NCBI RefSeq assembly: GCF_014201735.1 | Contig: NZ_JACHFE010000004.1 | Location: 290,373-354,372 of the forward strand | Direction: 5' to 3' | Source of the DNA: Marinobacter oulmenensis | GTDB lineage: Bacteria; Pseudomonadota; Gammaproteobacteria; Pseudomonadales; Oleiphilaceae | DNA length: 64,000 nt | Part shown: positions 8,017-16,243 of the stretch, piece after piece | Layout: each line of letters begins with the position of its first letter | Numbering within the stretch: position 1 is the stretch's first letter | Notes under the pieces: generated by a model | The model's input: only the letters and a program-made list of their open reading frames with translations | The model's database searches: none | What the model was told of the DNA's origin: nothing | Translations under genes and position numbers: made by a program

Positions 8017-9138
8017 CTAGCTCTTGCCAAGAGCACTAACCAGGGCGCCGAGAAAACGCGATGCCTCACCTCCGGTAGCCGCCCGGTGATCGAACGTCAG
8101 GGACAAGGGCAGAATCCGCCGAACCGCGGGCTCGCCATTCACCGGTACGACTTTGTCCCGCGCTCTGCCGGCCCCGATAATCGCCACCTGAGGCGGCGTG
8201 ACAATGGGGTTGGCGTATTGCCCCGTCATGGTCCCGAAGTTGGAGAGCGTGATGGTCGCCCCCTGCATTTCAGACGGCGGAATCTTGCGCGTGGCCACAG
8301 CCTCCCGAAGGTTTTCCAGGCCCTGTCGAAGGTCCTTCAGTTTGCGGTGGGTAATGTCACGCAGCACCGGCACAAACAATCCTTCCGGGGTATCAACCGC
8401 AATCCCCACATGAACTTCACTGAGCAATCGACGGGACAGGTTGTCACCATCAAACCAGCAATTAAGCACAGGCTCGGCCTTACAGGCCGCGCCGATCGCC
8501 TGAACCAGGCCCATGGTGATATCGGTGCCCGGTTTCCAGTCGCCAATATCCACATCCTCGAAAATGGACACCGGCACCACCTCGGCATGAGACAGGGCCA
8601 TGTTTTTGGCCATGGTACGGCGGGTGCCCCGCAGAGGCTCGGCATCCCCCAACTGCCTCTGATGACTGGCCTGCTGATGCACATCGTCGTTGGTGATCAG
8701 GCCACCGGGACCGCTGCCACTGATCTGCTCAAGACTGACGCCCAGACGTTCAGCCAGTGCGCGAACCCCGGGCGTGGCCCGGTTTGACCGGGCGCGACGA
8801 CTGGAAGCAGCGGCCCCCACGATGAACGAATCCTCAGCAACAGAAGAATCACCATTTGCGGCCGAGGCTTTAAGCTTACCGACAACGGTTCCCGAATCCT
8901 CGTCCTCGCCTTCAAACGCCAGCAGCGGCTCGCCCGTGTGAATGATGTCGCCAGGCTGGCCGTACAATTTGGCGATGATCCCCGCCTGGGGCGACGGCAC
9001 TTCAACAATGGCCTTGGCGGTTTCCACACTGACCAGTACCTGGTCCGCCGCCACCTGATCTCCCACAGCCACCTGCCACTCGACAATTTCCGCTTCCGGC
9101 AGCCCTTCGCCCAGATCCGGTAATCTGAAATTCTTCAT
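8017..9138 (-). CDS. 2-oxoacid dehydrogenase complex E2, dihydrolipoyl acyltransferase
   Basis: 373 residues. One N-terminal lipoyl domain (1-76) with the modified Lys at K42 in ETAKA; a peripheral subunit-binding domain near 116-152 (TPGVRALAERLGVSLEQISG); and a C-terminal acyltransferase domain. The active-site motif, normally HxxxDG, reads HRAATG at 351-356: the His is kept, the Asp is Thr. I recall similar HRAxTG variants in proteobacterial E2 proteins, so it may still be active. It is the third gene after E1 alpha and E1 beta. Substrate (pyruvate, branched-chain or acetoin-type) cannot be decided from sequence; no E3 gene lies alongside, so a shared lipoamide dehydrogenase is likely. Confidence 0.9.
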   Translation of the reverse strand: MKNFRLPDLGEGLPEAEIVEWQVAVGDQVAADQVLVSVETAKAIVEVPSPQAGIIAKLYGQPGDIIHTGEPLLAFEGEDEDSGTVVGKLKASAANGDSSVAEDSFIVGAAASSRRARSNRATPGVRALAERLGVSLEQISGSGPGGLITNDDVHQQASHQRQLGDAEPLRGTRRTMAKNMALSHAEVVPVSIFEDVDIGDWKPGTDITMGLVQAIGAACKAEPVLNCWFDGDNLSRRLLSEVHVGIAVDTPEGLFVPVLRDITHRKLKDLRQGLENLREAVATRKIPPSEMQGATITLSNFGTMTGQYANPIVTPPQVAIIGAGRARDKVVPVNGEPAVRRILPLSLTFDHRAATGGEASRFLGALVSALGKS

Positions 9139-9147
9139 GGTCAGCTC

Positions 9148-10140
9148 CTACAGTGAAATCACCTGTTCAACGGCTGAAACAATGTCCTCCACCCGGGGCA
9201 GATAGAACGCCTCATTACGGTAATAGGGCATCACCGTGTCGTAACCGCTTACCCGCACGACCGGGGCCTGCAGATCCAGAAACGCTCGTTCCGCCAGCGA
9301 GGCGGCAATTTCCGCCCCGACGCCACCGTTACGGCAGGCTTCGTGCACAATCACCGCACGGCCGGTTTTCGCCACCGAACACAGCAGCGTTTCCCGGTCC
9401 AACGGCGCCACCGTCGCCACGTCGATCACCTCACAGCCAACGCCCTGCTCGGCCAGTTGCTCCGCCGCCTGCAGGGTCTCCTGAACACAGGGCCCCCAGG
9501 TAATCAGCGTGACGTCCTCTCCTTCCAGCAGGGTGAAACAGGTATCCAAAGGCAGCGCCTGGCCGTCATCAGCCACACTCTGGGTGACCGCCCGATATAA
9601 CCGTTTGGGTTCGAGAAAGACCACCGGATCCGGGTTACGGATTGCCGCCAGCAACAGGCCATAAGCCCGTTGCGGGGAGCTCGGAATCACCACGCGCAGG
9701 CCGGGCACATGGGCGAACAGGGCCTCGGTACTCTCCGAGTGATGTTCGGGCGCATGAATGCCACCGCCGAAGGGGGCGCGATAAACCAGCGGGCAGTGCA
9801 GGCGGCCTCGCGTCCGGTTACGCATCCGCGAGGCGTGGCTGACGATATGCTCCATGCCGGCATAGATGAATCCAAGAAACTGGAACTCCGCCACCGGCTT
9901 CAACCCCTGGGTCGCCATCCCCACCGCCGTGCCGGCGATCAGATTCTCCGCCAGTGGCGTGTCCATCACCCGCCGGAACCCGAAGGTTTCCTTGAGCCCC
10001 ACTGTCGCCCGGAAGACGCCGCCGTTGGTGGCGATGTCTTCACCCAGCACCACCACGCTGTCGTCATGGGCCATTTCCCAGTGCAGCGCCATATTGATCG
10101 CTTCGACCAGAGTCACTTTCCGGAGGGTATTATCCGTCAT
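9148..10140 (-). CDS. 2-oxoacid dehydrogenase E1 component, beta subunit
   Basis: 330 residues matching the PdhB/BkdA2 family over its full length: VLGEDIATNGGVFRATVGL, DTPLAENLIAGTAVGMA, the PFGGGIHAPEHHSES loop and the C-terminal VSGYDTVMPYYRNE. The last resembles the family's GxDTPxP motif with VMP in place of TPxP. With the alpha subunit it forms the thiamine diphosphate-dependent decarboxylase that feeds acyl groups to E2. The gene overlaps the upstream alpha-subunit gene by 11 bases and lies nine bases before E2, so all three should be one transcript. Confidence 0.92.
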   Translation of the reverse strand: MTDNTLRKVTLVEAINMALHWEMAHDDSVVVLGEDIATNGGVFRATVGLKETFGFRRVMDTPLAENLIAGTAVGMATQGLKPVAEFQFLGFIYAGMEHIVSHASRMRNRTRGRLHCPLVYRAPFGGGIHAPEHHSESTEALFAHVPGLRVVIPSSPQRAYGLLLAAIRNPDPVVFLEPKRLYRAVTQSVADDGQALPLDTCFTLLEGEDVTLITWGPCVQETLQAAEQLAEQGVGCEVIDVATVAPLDRETLLCSVAKTGRAVIVHEACRNGGVGAEIAASLAERAFLDLQAPVVRVSGYDTVMPYYRNEAFYLPRVEDIVSAVEQVISL

Positions 10141-11215
10141 GACGCACCTCCGTTGACCGCTGGGCCAGCCGTTCCCGCTGTTCTTTCAGTGCATCGGGCA
10201 GGGTTTCAAACAGATAATCCAGCATCGCGGTCGGAGGCTCGGATTCCGTCGAAAGATAGGCCTGAACAGCGGCATCCACCGTTTCACGACACTCTTCCTG
10301 CAATGCTTTTTCCTGATCGGGTCGCCAATGGCCATGGTCGTGGAGCCAGTTCTGCAGCCGCTTGATGCCGTCTTTCTCCCAGGCATGCTTCAGTTCTTCC
10401 GCGCTGCGGTAACGGGTGGCGTCATCGGCCGTGGTGTGATCCCCCAAACGATAGGTCACCGCCTCGATCAACGTGGCCCCCTTGCCGCCATGGGCACGCT
10501 CCAGAGCCGTATCCAGCGCTTCCACCGTGGCAAAGTAGTCGTTGCCATCCACGACATGGCCGGGAATACCGGCACCGATCGCTTTCTGGGCAATGGTTTC
10601 GGCGCCACTCTGCAGACCGCGCGGTGTGGAGATCGCCCACTGGTTATTGATGGCAACGAAGACCACCGGCAGATGCCAGGCCCCCGCCAGGTTGATACTC
10701 TCCAGGAAGTCGCCCTTGGACGTTCCCCCGTCGCCCACACAGCACACCACCGCCCGGTTTTCGGCACGCACCCGCATGGCCGACGCCACACCCACCGCGT
10801 GGCAGCACTGGGTGGCAATGGGAACGGCAATGGGCAGGTCTTCCGGACAGGCAGGCCAGACGCTTCCTCGCTCATCGCCGCCCCAGTAAAGCAGCATATC
10901 CTCCAGCCGGACACCGCGCAGAATGTGGGTGGCCTGGTCCCGGTAGTAGGGTACGAACACATCAGTGGCCATCATGGCCTGACCAATGGCTGTGCCCACT
11001 ACCTCGTGACCGAGCACCGAGGGGTAGGTACCGCATTTTCCGGTTCGTTGCAGGGCGATGGCTTTGGCGTCAAAGGTGCGGGTCAGCACCATGTTGCGGT
11101 AGGCGGCCAGGACCCTTTCGGTCTCTGCGGCCTGTGAGGGAAGCTCGCCCAGGGGGCTGCCGTTATCATCCAGATAGCGGGTACTGTCCACGTGAAATTC
11201 GTGGCGTTTTCTCAT
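10130..11215 (-). CDS. 2-oxoacid dehydrogenase E1 component, alpha subunit
   Basis: 361 residues, start supported by AAGGAGG six bases upstream. The thiamine-diphosphate motif runs from GDGGTSKGDF to VFVAINNQWAIS, with the usual GDG...NN spacing; YRLGDHTTADDATRYR is the phosphorylation-loop region seen in PdhA and BkdA1. The protein heads the E1 alpha-E1 beta-E2 operon. PdhA of the heterotetrameric type is the closest broad label, but the branched-chain enzyme is so similar that I leave the substrate open. The 273 bases upstream, to yjdM, show no further gene. Confidence 0.9.
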   Translation of the reverse strand: MRKRHEFHVDSTRYLDDNGSPLGELPSQAAETERVLAAYRNMVLTRTFDAKAIALQRTGKCGTYPSVLGHEVVGTAIGQAMMATDVFVPYYRDQATHILRGVRLEDMLLYWGGDERGSVWPACPEDLPIAVPIATQCCHAVGVASAMRVRAENRAVVCCVGDGGTSKGDFLESINLAGAWHLPVVFVAINNQWAISTPRGLQSGAETIAQKAIGAGIPGHVVDGNDYFATVEALDTALERAHGGKGATLIEAVTYRLGDHTTADDATRYRSAEELKHAWEKDGIKRLQNWLHDHGHWRPDQEKALQEECRETVDAAVQAYLSTESEPPTAMLDYLFETLPDALKEQRERLAQRSTEVRHDG

Positions 11216-11488
11216 CCTATCCTCCTTACCCTTGCGTCTTCCGGTGAAGACGTCCGGAGCCTACCGCACCGCTTGTGGCAGTCGCGGGGCCCTTTTAGGG
11301 CAGTGTTCTTGTTGTTTCGGACACGGATCTCGCGTCGCTGGGATAGTCATCGAGGCACGAAAGCTCTCTGTTTACTGTTTAGACGATACGGCAAGGATGA
11401 TCAATGAACGCGGCAGGGAATCGCTTACGAGGGGAAGAGCCAGTCAGACCGGACCAGGGACGCGCCCTGGCCCGAGTCCGGGGCCCGG

Positions 11489-11827
11489 TCAGGCTTTTTT
11501 CACAAACTCCGACTTCAGTTTCATGGCGCCGACACCATCGATTTTGCAGTCGATGTCGTGGTCGCCGTCCACCAGCCGGATGTTCTTCACCTTGGTACCC
11601 ACCTTCACCACGGAACTCGAGCCTTTCACCTTCAGGTCTTTGATCACAGTGACCGTGTCGCCATCCGCCAGTTCGTTGCCATTGGCATCACGCACCACCT
11701 TGCCGGACTCCGCCTCGGCCTGTTCGGCTTCGCTCCATTCATGGCCACATTCGGGGCACACAAGCTGGACACCGTCTTCGTAGGTGTATTCAGAGTTACA
11801 TTGGGGGCAAGGTGGGAGCTGGGACAT
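11489..11827 (-). CDS. yjdM: Zinc-ribbon protein YjdM (PhnA-like)
   Basis: 112 residues. The third-codon ATG at 11827 is preferred over 11833 because AGGAA sits too close to the earlier one. A zinc ribbon with Cys 7, 10, 24 and 27 (CPQC, CPEC) is followed by the PhnA domain: [20 protein letters not shown] and the C-terminal [11 protein letters not shown]. The family was once linked to phosphonate use through its E. coli position, but the proteins are small and their true role is unclear. It stands alone here. Confidence 0.9.
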   Translation of the reverse strand: MSQLPPCPQCNSEYTYEDGVQLVCPECGHEWSEAEQAEAESGKVVRDANGNELADGDTVTVIKDLKVKGSSSVVKVGTKVKNIRLVDGDHDIDCKIDGVGAMKLKSEFVKKA

Positions 11828-11934
11828 TATCATTTCCTGTTAACTGAATGAGAACTGGATTATACCACTTCCTGAGTGCAGATTTCTCAACGCCGCTCAC
11901 TGGATGTTCGAGGCATTTCACTTGCTGGCATGGC

Positions 11935-12040
11935 GCAGGTACGGGTACGGCTTCCAAAAATATTGAGGGCCAGGGATGGCCCGAAATAAGCGCACATGGA
12001 CGTGCTCGTAGCGGTTTTTGGAAGCCGTACCCGTACCTGC
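11935..12040. repeat. Intergenic palindromic element with perfect 26-base arms
   Basis: Arms at 11935-11960 and 12015-12040 are exact reverse complements (outer end GCAGGTACGGGTACGGCTTC, inner end running into five A or T). The 54-base interior holds GGCCAGGGATGGCC and AAGCGCACATGGACGTG, a core also present in the element at 19729-19932. A transcript would fold into a long stem. It lies between yjdM and the yaiI-like gene, which diverge, so it is not a simple terminator for either; a dispersed repetitive extragenic element is the best reading. Confidence 0.8.
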
Positions 12041-12128
12041 CAACCACCGAACCGGGAAATCCGGAAAGCGGTCGCCGCCGGCATCGGTTAAACTCCAAAG
12101 CACGAAAACGAACCGAAGGAACCCCCAA

Positions 12129-12581
12129 ATGCCAATCTGGGTCGACGCCGACGCCTGCCCCGTCCCCATCCGGGAAATCCTCTGCCGCGCGGCCACCCGC
12201 TGGCAGATCCAGACCACCTTCATCGCCAATCACGCAATCAGCCTGCCCCCCAGCCCGTTTATCAAACGCCGGCAGGTGGCCCATGGCTTTGACGTGGCTG
12301 ACAACGAAATCATGGACCAGATGACCAAAGGCGACCTGGTCATCACCCAGGACATTCCCCTGGCCGCCGAAGCCATCGAAAAAGGGGCGGATGTGTTTAA
12401 TCCCCGCGGCCAGGCCTTTACCCCGGACAACATCCGCCAGCGCCTGGCCATGAGAAATTTCATGGAGGAAATGCGCAATGCGGGCCAGGTCACCGGCGGC
12501 CCGGCGCCCTTCAGCCAGGGGGATCGCAAGGAATTTGCGGACCAGCTTGATCGCTGGTTACAGCGAAACGCCCGCAAGTGA
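12129..12581 (+). CDS. yaiI: YaiI/YqxD family protein (UPF0178, DUF188)
   Basis: 150 residues. The start at 12129 is chosen because the family begins MPIWVDADACPVPIREIL and GAAGGAA lies upstream; the open frame extending to 12018 runs through the palindromic repeat. Other family marks are QTTFIANHAI, VADNEIMDQMTKGDLVITQD, PLAAEAIEKGADVFNPRGQAF and the C-terminal DRKEFADQLDRWL. The fold is PIN-like with conserved Asp residues (D6, D8), suggesting a metal-dependent nuclease, but no activity is established. Confidence 0.92.
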   Translation: MPIWVDADACPVPIREILCRAATRWQIQTTFIANHAISLPPSPFIKRRQVAHGFDVADNEIMDQMTKGDLVITQDIPLAAEAIEKGADVFNPRGQAFTPDNIRQRLAMRNFMEEMRNAGQVTGGPAPFSQGDRKEFADQLDRWLQRNARK

Positions 12582-12663
12582 TAATGATTCAGTTTTAAAT
12601 ATTTCCGGAATCCGCTACCCTTGCCGGCCTTGACCCAAAGAGCCCAGTAAAAGGAAGCGGATC

Positions 12664-14451
12664 ATGACTTCACACCGCCAGCACGACAGCAGCTTTGCCG
12701 CCCTGGGCCGACTGCTTCGCTACGCCCGCGGCTACCGCCGCCGGATTATCACCGCCACCACCTGTTCAATCATCAATAAACTCTTTGATATCGCTCCGGA
12801 AATCCTGATCGGCGTGGCGATTGATGTGGTCGTCAACCAGGAAGAGAGCTTTGTTGCCAGTCTTGGCTTCGAGACCGCCCAGGAACAGATCACCGTGCTG
12901 GCCGCCCTCACCTTCTTTATCTGGGCCGGGGAATCCCTGTTCGAGTACCTGTTTCAGGTGCTGTGGCGCAACCTGGCCCAACGCCTGCAGTCCGATCTCC
13001 GCCAGGATGCCTACGAGCATGCCCAGCGACTGGACATGAGCTTCTTCGAAGCCACCAGCTCGGGCCAGCTGGTGGCCACCATGAATGACGACGTCAACCA
13101 GCTTGAACGCTTCCTGGATGGCGGCGCCAACGCCATGATCCAGGTGGCGGTAACCGTCGTCGCCGTGGGCGCGGTGTTCTTTGTGCTTTCGCCTCTGGTC
13201 GCCCTGCTGGCCTTCACACCGATCCCCCTGATCATCTGGGGCGCGTTCTACTTCCAACGCAAGGCAGGCCCCCTGTACGCCGATGTCCGCCAGAAAGTGG
13301 GCGATCTCTCCAGCCGGCTGGCCAACAATCTCGGTGGTATTGCCACCATCAAGAGCTTTACCGCCGAGAAGCGGGAGGCGGAACGTCTGAAACAGGCGAG
13401 CGAAGCCTATGTGGAAGCCAATCGCCAGGCCATTCGCATCAGCTCTGCCTTTATCCCCATCATCCGCATGGCCATTCTGGCCGGTTTTCTGGCCACCTTC
13501 ACCGTGGGTGGCATGATGGCCCTGGAAGGGTCCCTGAATGTCGGCGCCTATGGTGTACTGGTCTTCCTGACCCAGCGCCTGCTCTGGCCACTCACGGGCA
13601 TGGCGGAAGTCATCGACCTGTTTGAACGGGCCATGGCCAGTACCCGCCGGATCCTCGACCTGCTGGCCGAACCGGTCCATGTCCACGATCAGGCCGGGAA
13701 AGCACTGGCACAGCCGGTTCAGGGCCGGGTTGAATTCGACAACCTCCACTTCCGGTATGGCAGCAGCGGTGCCGGTGTCCGGGACATCAATCTCGACGTC
13801 CCGGCTGGCAACACCCTGGCGCTGGTTGGGGCAACAGGATCGGGCAAATCCACCCTGGTCAAACTGATGCTGCGCTTCTACGACCCGGAACAGGGACAGA
13901 TCCGCATCGATGGCCAGCCCATCCGCGAGGTCAGCCTGAAATCCCTGAGAGATGCCATTGGCCTGGTCAGCCAGGACGTCTACCTGTTTGATGGCAGCAT
14001 CCGGGACAACCTGGCCTACGGCAACCCGCAGGCCACCGATGAACAGATCATCGAGGCCGCCCGGACCGCCGAGGCCTGGTCATTTATCAGCAACCTGCCT
14101 GACGGGCTTGACACCGCCGTGGGCGAACGTGGCGTGCGCCTGTCCGGCGGCCAGCGACAGCGCCTGTCACTGGCCCGCGCGCTGCTCAAGGACCCACCCA
14201 TTCTGGTCCTGGATGAGGCTACCAGTGCCGTCGACAACGAAACCGAAGCCGCTATCCAGCGCTCCCTGCGCCGCATCGGCCACAACCGGACCGTGATCAT
14301 GATCGCTCATCGGCTGTCCACCATTGTCGATGCCGACACCATCGCGGTTGTCGCCGACGGTTCGGTGGTTGAGCAGGGAAGCCACAGCCAACTGCTCGAA
14401 CAGGACGGCGCCTACGCCGCCCAGTGGCGGGTGCAGACGGGACAGGCCTGA
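12664..14451 (+). CDS. ABC transporter, fused membrane and ATPase domains (MsbA-type exporter)
   Basis: 595 residues, one half-transporter that should work as a homodimer. Residues about 20-330 hold six membrane helices of the type I exporter fold; the ATPase domain follows with Walker A GATGSGKST at 389-397, signature LSGGQRQR at 493 and Walker B ILVLDEATSAVD. The length and sequence fit lipid or multidrug exporters, but there is no lpxK neighbour, so I do not call it msbA. AAAGGAAGCG upstream supports the start. Substrate unknown. Confidence 0.88.
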   Translation: MTSHRQHDSSFAALGRLLRYARGYRRRIITATTCSIINKLFDIAPEILIGVAIDVVVNQEESFVASLGFETAQEQITVLAALTFFIWAGESLFEYLFQVLWRNLAQRLQSDLRQDAYEHAQRLDMSFFEATSSGQLVATMNDDVNQLERFLDGGANAMIQVAVTVVAVGAVFFVLSPLVALLAFTPIPLIIWGAFYFQRKAGPLYADVRQKVGDLSSRLANNLGGIATIKSFTAEKREAERLKQASEAYVEANRQAIRISSAFIPIIRMAILAGFLATFTVGGMMALEGSLNVGAYGVLVFLTQRLLWPLTGMAEVIDLFERAMASTRRILDLLAEPVHVHDQAGKALAQPVQGRVEFDNLHFRYGSSGAGVRDINLDVPAGNTLALVGATGSGKSTLVKLMLRFYDPEQGQIRIDGQPIREVSLKSLRDAIGLVSQDVYLFDGSIRDNLAYGNPQATDEQIIEAARTAEAWSFISNLPDGLDTAVGERGVRLSGGQRQRLSLARALLKDPPILVLDEATSAVDNETEAAIQRSLRRIGHNRTVIMIAHRLSTIVDADTIAVVADGSVVEQGSHSQLLEQDGAYAAQWRVQTGQA

Positions 14452-14476
14452 GGATTCAGATCGCCTGCAAAAATCA

Positions 14477-14495
14477 TATATTGATAGTCATTCGC
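14477..14495 (+). promoter_or_regulatory. Candidate Fur box before the iron-siderophore uptake operon
   Basis: TATATTGATAGTCATTCGC matches 14 of 19 positions of the Fur consensus GATAATGATAATCATTATC, with a central TGATAGTCATT differing at one base. It lies 44 bases before the ATPase start, an ideal place for iron-dependent repression. Confidence 0.6.
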
Positions 14496-14538
14496 ATTTA
14501 AATTATGCTGCCGCCCGCACTTGAAAAGGGAAAGCCCC

Positions 14539-15312
14539 ATGCCTGCGTTCTTTGAGGTCGATGAGCTCGCCGTCCGGATTGGCGAAAACACCATACTGCA
14601 TTCGCTGGACCTGACCTTCGAGGAAGGCGAAGTGACGGCACTGCTGGGCCACAATGGCTCCGGCAAGTCCACCCTGCTCAAGACCCTTGCGCGGCAGATT
14701 CCGGCCAGTCAGGGCAAGGTAAAACTGCAGGGCGATGCCGTTGACAGCCTCGGCGCCCGCGCTTTTGCCCGGGTGGTTGGCTATCTGCCCCAGCATCCAC
14801 CGGCAACCGACGGGCTGACGGTGCGGGAACTGGTGGCTCTGGGCCGATACCCCTGGCGTGGCCCGCTCGGGCGCTACACCTCCGAAGACCAGCAGCTCAT
14901 TGACCAGGCCCTTACGGATACCGACCTGGTGCCATTCCAGCATCGCTCGGTCGACACCCTCTCCGGCGGTGAACGCCAGAGGGCATGGATTGCCATGCTG
15001 CTGGCCCAGCAGACCCAGTGCCTGCTTCTGGACGAACCCATCTCGGCCCTGGACGTGAAACACCAGGTTGAAACGCTGCGTCTGGTGCATCGACTGGCCC
15101 AGCAACGGGAACTGACCGTGGTGGTGGTCCTGCACGATGTCGACCTGGCGGCACGGTTCTGCGACCGCCTGGTCGCCCTCAAGTCCGGCGCGGTGGTTGC
15201 CGATGGCAGCCCGGCCAACATCATGGACAGCAAGGTGCTCGAATCCATCTATAGTGTGCCCATGGGGGTCATGGAGCGCGCACCGGGCCAGTGGGTCTCC
15301 TATGTCCACTGA
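14539..15312 (+). CDS. Iron-siderophore ABC transporter ATPase (FhuC-like)
   Basis: 257 residues from the ATG at 14539, which has GGGAAAG upstream; a TTG six codons earlier is less likely. Walker A GHNGSGKST at 37-45, LSGGERQR signature, Walker B CLLLDEPISALD and the switch His in VVVVLHDVDLAARFC are all present. The sequence is of the FecE/FhuC class for iron chelates and vitamin B12. It is first of three overlapping genes (binding protein overlaps by 11 bases) and follows a Fur-like box, so iron-repressed siderophore uptake is the natural role. Confidence 0.9.
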   Translation: MPAFFEVDELAVRIGENTILHSLDLTFEEGEVTALLGHNGSGKSTLLKTLARQIPASQGKVKLQGDAVDSLGARAFARVVGYLPQHPPATDGLTVRELVALGRYPWRGPLGRYTSEDQQLIDQALTDTDLVPFQHRSVDTLSGGERQRAWIAMLLAQQTQCLLLDEPISALDVKHQVETLRLVHRLAQQRELTVVVVLHDVDLAARFCDRLVALKSGAVVADGSPANIMDSKVLESIYSVPMGVMERAPGQWVSYVH

Positions 15313-16243
15313 GCGGCGCGGGGTCGTTCAATGGCTCGCTGTGTTGCTCACCGCCATAGTGATGGCCGGCCCGGCCCAGGCTAAAAGCTGGCAGCACGAG
15401 ACCGGCACCCTCACCCTCAACCAGACACCCAAGCGGATCGTCGCCCTGAACTGGGCCGCCACCGAGGCGCTGCTGCTGCTGGGCATCACCCCCGTCGGCG
15501 TGGCCGACCGGGATGGCTACGGTTACTGGGTCCAGGAACCGGCCATGCCGGAAGAAGGCGTGGCGAATGTGGGAACACGGGTCGCGCCAAGCCTGGAAGC
15601 CGTTGCCCAGCTCGAACCAGACCTGATCGTCACCAGCACCGAAATGGCCCCCGCCGCGGACCTGCTCGAACGCATCGCCCCCACCTACGTTGTCAGTGTC
15701 TACAAGGAAGGCTCCACCCCGTTCGAAAAAGCCCGCGGGATGCTGCTGACCCTGGGAGAAATGATGGGCCGCGAAGACCGGGCCCGCCAGGTGCTGGCCG
15801 ATCTGGAGCAGACCCTGAAACGTCAGCGCGAGCAACTCGAAAACGCCGGGCTGACAGAGCGCCCGGTGGCCCTGGTCAGTTTTCTGGACCAGCGTCATGT
15901 CCGGATCTATACCCGCAACGGGCTCTTCCAGAAAGCCCTGGATGGCCTGGGGCTGAAAAACGCCTGGGACACCGACGGCAGTTACTGGGGCTTTTCAGTC
16001 ATTGGCCTGGAGGCCATGGCCGATGTCACCAACGCCCGGCTGGTGGCACTGGAACCCTTTGTCCCCGGCCTCTCTGACAGCCTCGCCAACAGCCCTTTCT
16101 GGACCTACCTGCCGCCGGTACAACGCGATCAGGTGTACCAGATTCCGCCAGCCTGGCCCTTCGGCGGTGTCCATGCGGTCAAACGCCTGGCGACGTCACT
16201 GACACAAGCACTTCTGGAGGGCGGCAGCAACAATGTCCACTGA
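15302..16243 (+). CDS. Periplasmic iron-siderophore binding protein (FhuD-like)
   Basis: 313 residues. The start at 15302 lies inside the end of the ATPase gene and gives a signal peptide (MSTERRGVVQWLAVLLTAIV, then MAGPAQA, cut near residue 27). The mature protein has the helical-backbone binding fold of cluster A-II: PKRIVALNWAATEALLLLGI, GTRVAPSLEAVAQLEPDLIV and the second lobe from about residue 170. VNWA-type start and absence of a lipobox are FhuD-like rather than FecB-like. It hands ferric siderophore to the permease, whose gene overlaps by 11 bases. Longer open frame from 15137 is only overlap with the ATPase gene. Confidence 0.9.
   Translation: MSTERRGVVQWLAVLLTAIVMAGPAQAKSWQHETGTLTLNQTPKRIVALNWAATEALLLLGITPVGVADRDGYGYWVQEPAMPEEGVANVGTRVAPSLEAVAQLEPDLIVTSTEMAPAADLLERIAPTYVVSVYKEGSTPFEKARGMLLTLGEMMGREDRARQVLADLEQTLKRQREQLENAGLTERPVALVSFLDQRHVRIYTRNGLFQKALDGLGLKNAWDTDGSYWGFSVIGLEAMADVTNARLVALEPFVPGLSDSLANSPFWTYLPPVQRDQVYQIPPAWPFGGVHAVKRLATSLTQALLEGGSNNVH

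Noticed and set aside
11216-11488. Possible small gene in the gap between yjdM and the E1 alpha gene
   Set aside because: Short frames there lack ribosome sites and hydrophobic or domain features; one stem (CCAGGG/CCCTGG near 11454) lacks a T-run and was not called a terminator.
12664-14451. Naming the ABC exporter msbA
   Set aside because: Fold and length fit, but lpxK is not adjacent and many multidrug exporters look the same at this level.
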